This document shows, in pieces, positions 63,133 to 64,000 of a stretch of 64,000 bases of DNA (its first letter is position 1; every line of letters begins with the position of its first letter). The stretch is taken from assembly GCA_937919945.1 (NCBI GenBank), contig CALESY010000119.1, forward strand, positions 1 to 64,000. The letters are read 5' to 3'. The notes beneath the pieces were generated by a model. The model saw nothing but the letters and a program-made list of their open reading frames with translations. It had not been told where the DNA came from and searched no databases. The DNA is from an uncultured Chitinophagaceae bacterium (lineage in GTDB: Bacteria; Bacteroidota; Bacteroidia; Chitinophagales; Chitinophagaceae). Both the position numbers and the translations under genes were made by a program.

Positions 63133-64000
63133 CTAAAGTGGCAATGGCTTTTCTTCCTTTTCAGACAATTCCATCATCTTACCTGAATAATTGAGCAATT
63201 GCAAAAGGCTGTTTTCTTTCTTATTTACAAAGTTTAAATAAAAATTATATTCAAAAATATTTGATTTACTGCCGCCGCGCATCTCAAAGTCTTGTAATAG
63301 CTGACTGGTTAGAGCCAGCATTTCTTTATCTTTTTGTTCGGTTGCATTACCCTGCATTTGTTTCATAAAGCCATTAATATCCACAAACATACTACCCGCA
63401 TATTTGTGCATATCATTCACTGCAGCTGGCTTTTTCTGCCCTTTATATGCACCTTTAGCATACCCGCTGGCATAAGCCTCATTGTTTGATATTACTAAAT
63501 AATCGCCTTCTTTGCTCAGATAAAAGCTATCCTTACCTGTACTTATTATATAACCGGTTGCAGTTGCTATAAGCGGCATATCTTTCGTTACGGCTGCAAA
63601 CACTTTGTCAAAACTTTCTTTTTTTCCGATTTTCATCGCAAAAGTCATATTAGCGTCCGTTTCGGTTTTGGTAAACGCTTCCTGTTCGGGGTAGTAGGTA
63701 CCTGCCGGTATGGTTACAGGGTGTGCATTAAAGTCGTTTATTACAATGCCCATATCACCGGCAAATGAACCAAAAACATCATCGGCAGTAATACCTATTT
63801 GGGCAAAGGCTGCATTCATAACGCCGGACATCCCTGTTTTGTCAAACATCATGCGCATACCCTTAGGCGATATATTGGCTGCCATTATCATGTTCAGATT
63901 ATCTGTTGGCAGGTTTTCTATCATTTTTTTGTCAGATGTATTACTAAACTCTTTGTACACATCTTTCATTTCTTTCGATGCATAGTAGTGCATGTTACCT
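63133..64000 (-). CDS. DUF4836-like protein (5' end outside the window)
   Basis: At least 286 codons, open to the window edge at 64000, so the start is missing. The visible part has AAFAQIGITADDVFGSFAGDMGIVINDF, VFAAVTKDMPLIATATGYIISTGKDSFYLSKEGDYLVISNNEAYASGYAKGAYKGQK and ends EEKPLPL. This resembles Bacteroidota DUF4836 proteins, which are usually about 500-residue lipoproteins of unknown role. The family call is from memory of its features only. Confidence 0.6.
   Translation of the reverse strand, partial: GNMHYYASKEMKDVYKEFSNTSDKKMIENLPTDNLNMIMAANISPKGMRMMFDKTGMSGVMNAAFAQIGITADDVFGSFAGDMGIVINDFNAHPVTIPAGTYYPEQEAFTKTETDANMTFAMKIGKKESFDKVFAAVTKDMPLIATATGYIISTGKDSFYLSKEGDYLVISNNEAYASGYAKGAYKGQKKPAAVNDMHKYAGSMFVDINGFMKQMQGNATEQKDKEMLALTSQLLQDFEMRGGSKSNIFEYNFYLNFVNKKENSLLQLLNYSGKMMELSEKEEKPLPL

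Noticed and set aside
1..64000. tRNA, rRNA, CRISPR, prophage or transposase genes
   Set aside because: No cloverleaf-like tract, repeat-spacer array, integrase or transposase was recognised on either strand.

Overview
The window reads as a chromosome segment of a Bacteroidota bacterium, probably a gliding-clade relative of the Chitinophagaceae or Sphingobacteria. Pointers are a GldH-type lipoprotein, a UpxY/NusG-like regulator at a polysaccharide locus, a fused ccoNO oxidase gene, FixI/CcoI and CcoG/H/Q/S partners, and promoters with the Bacteroidota -7 element TAnnTTTG. No rRNA, tRNA, CRISPR array, insertion sequence or phage gene was seen. Base composition is moderately AT-rich by eye.

Layout. 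1-5.4 kb: housekeeping and envelope genes (tandemly duplicated small secreted proteins, rnhB, an orphan histidine kinase, gldH, yicC, an EnvC-like factor). 5.6-45 kb: one very large surface-polysaccharide locus. A plus-strand dehydratase (CapD/WbpM type) converges on about 30 minus-strand genes: initiating sugar transferase, flippase, ligase/polymerase, many glycosyltransferases, nucleotide-sugar enzymes, two asparagine-synthetase homologues, an adenylate-forming ligase, Wzc tyrosine autokinase and its PHP-type phosphatase. The regulators UpxY and a winged-helix/nucleotidyltransferase-like protein sit near its upstream end. 45-57.5 kb: a cbb3 oxidase operon with assembly genes, a copper P-type ATPase, a hemerythrin-like protein, an FNR-type regulator and a persulfide-dioxygenase-like protein, linked by three FNR-like palindromes. 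57.6-64 kb: mixed housekeeping genes (PLP decarboxylase, MoxR-like ATPase, arfB, purN, an S4 protein) and two envelope proteins.

How the genes work together. The polysaccharide locus contains homologues of nearly every step of the Pseudomonas Wbp route from UDP-GlcNAc to an N-acetylated, amidated 2,3-diamino-mannuronic acid: 6-dehydrogenase, 3-oxidase, aminotransferase, N-acetyltransferase, 2-epimerase, PP-loop amidotransferase and HisH. HisF is not in the window, and neither is an outer-membrane Wza. A second branch (LegC-type aminotransferase, two SDR enzymes, CBS-nucleotidyltransferase) suggests another unusual amino sugar. The oxidase region looks like a microaerobic/anaerobic regulon: palindromes lie about 64 bp upstream of predicted starts for ccoS-NO and the hemerythrin-like gene, and about 42 bp upstream for the persulfide-dioxygenase-like gene. 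All positions and families come from reading the sequence; no database search was possible.
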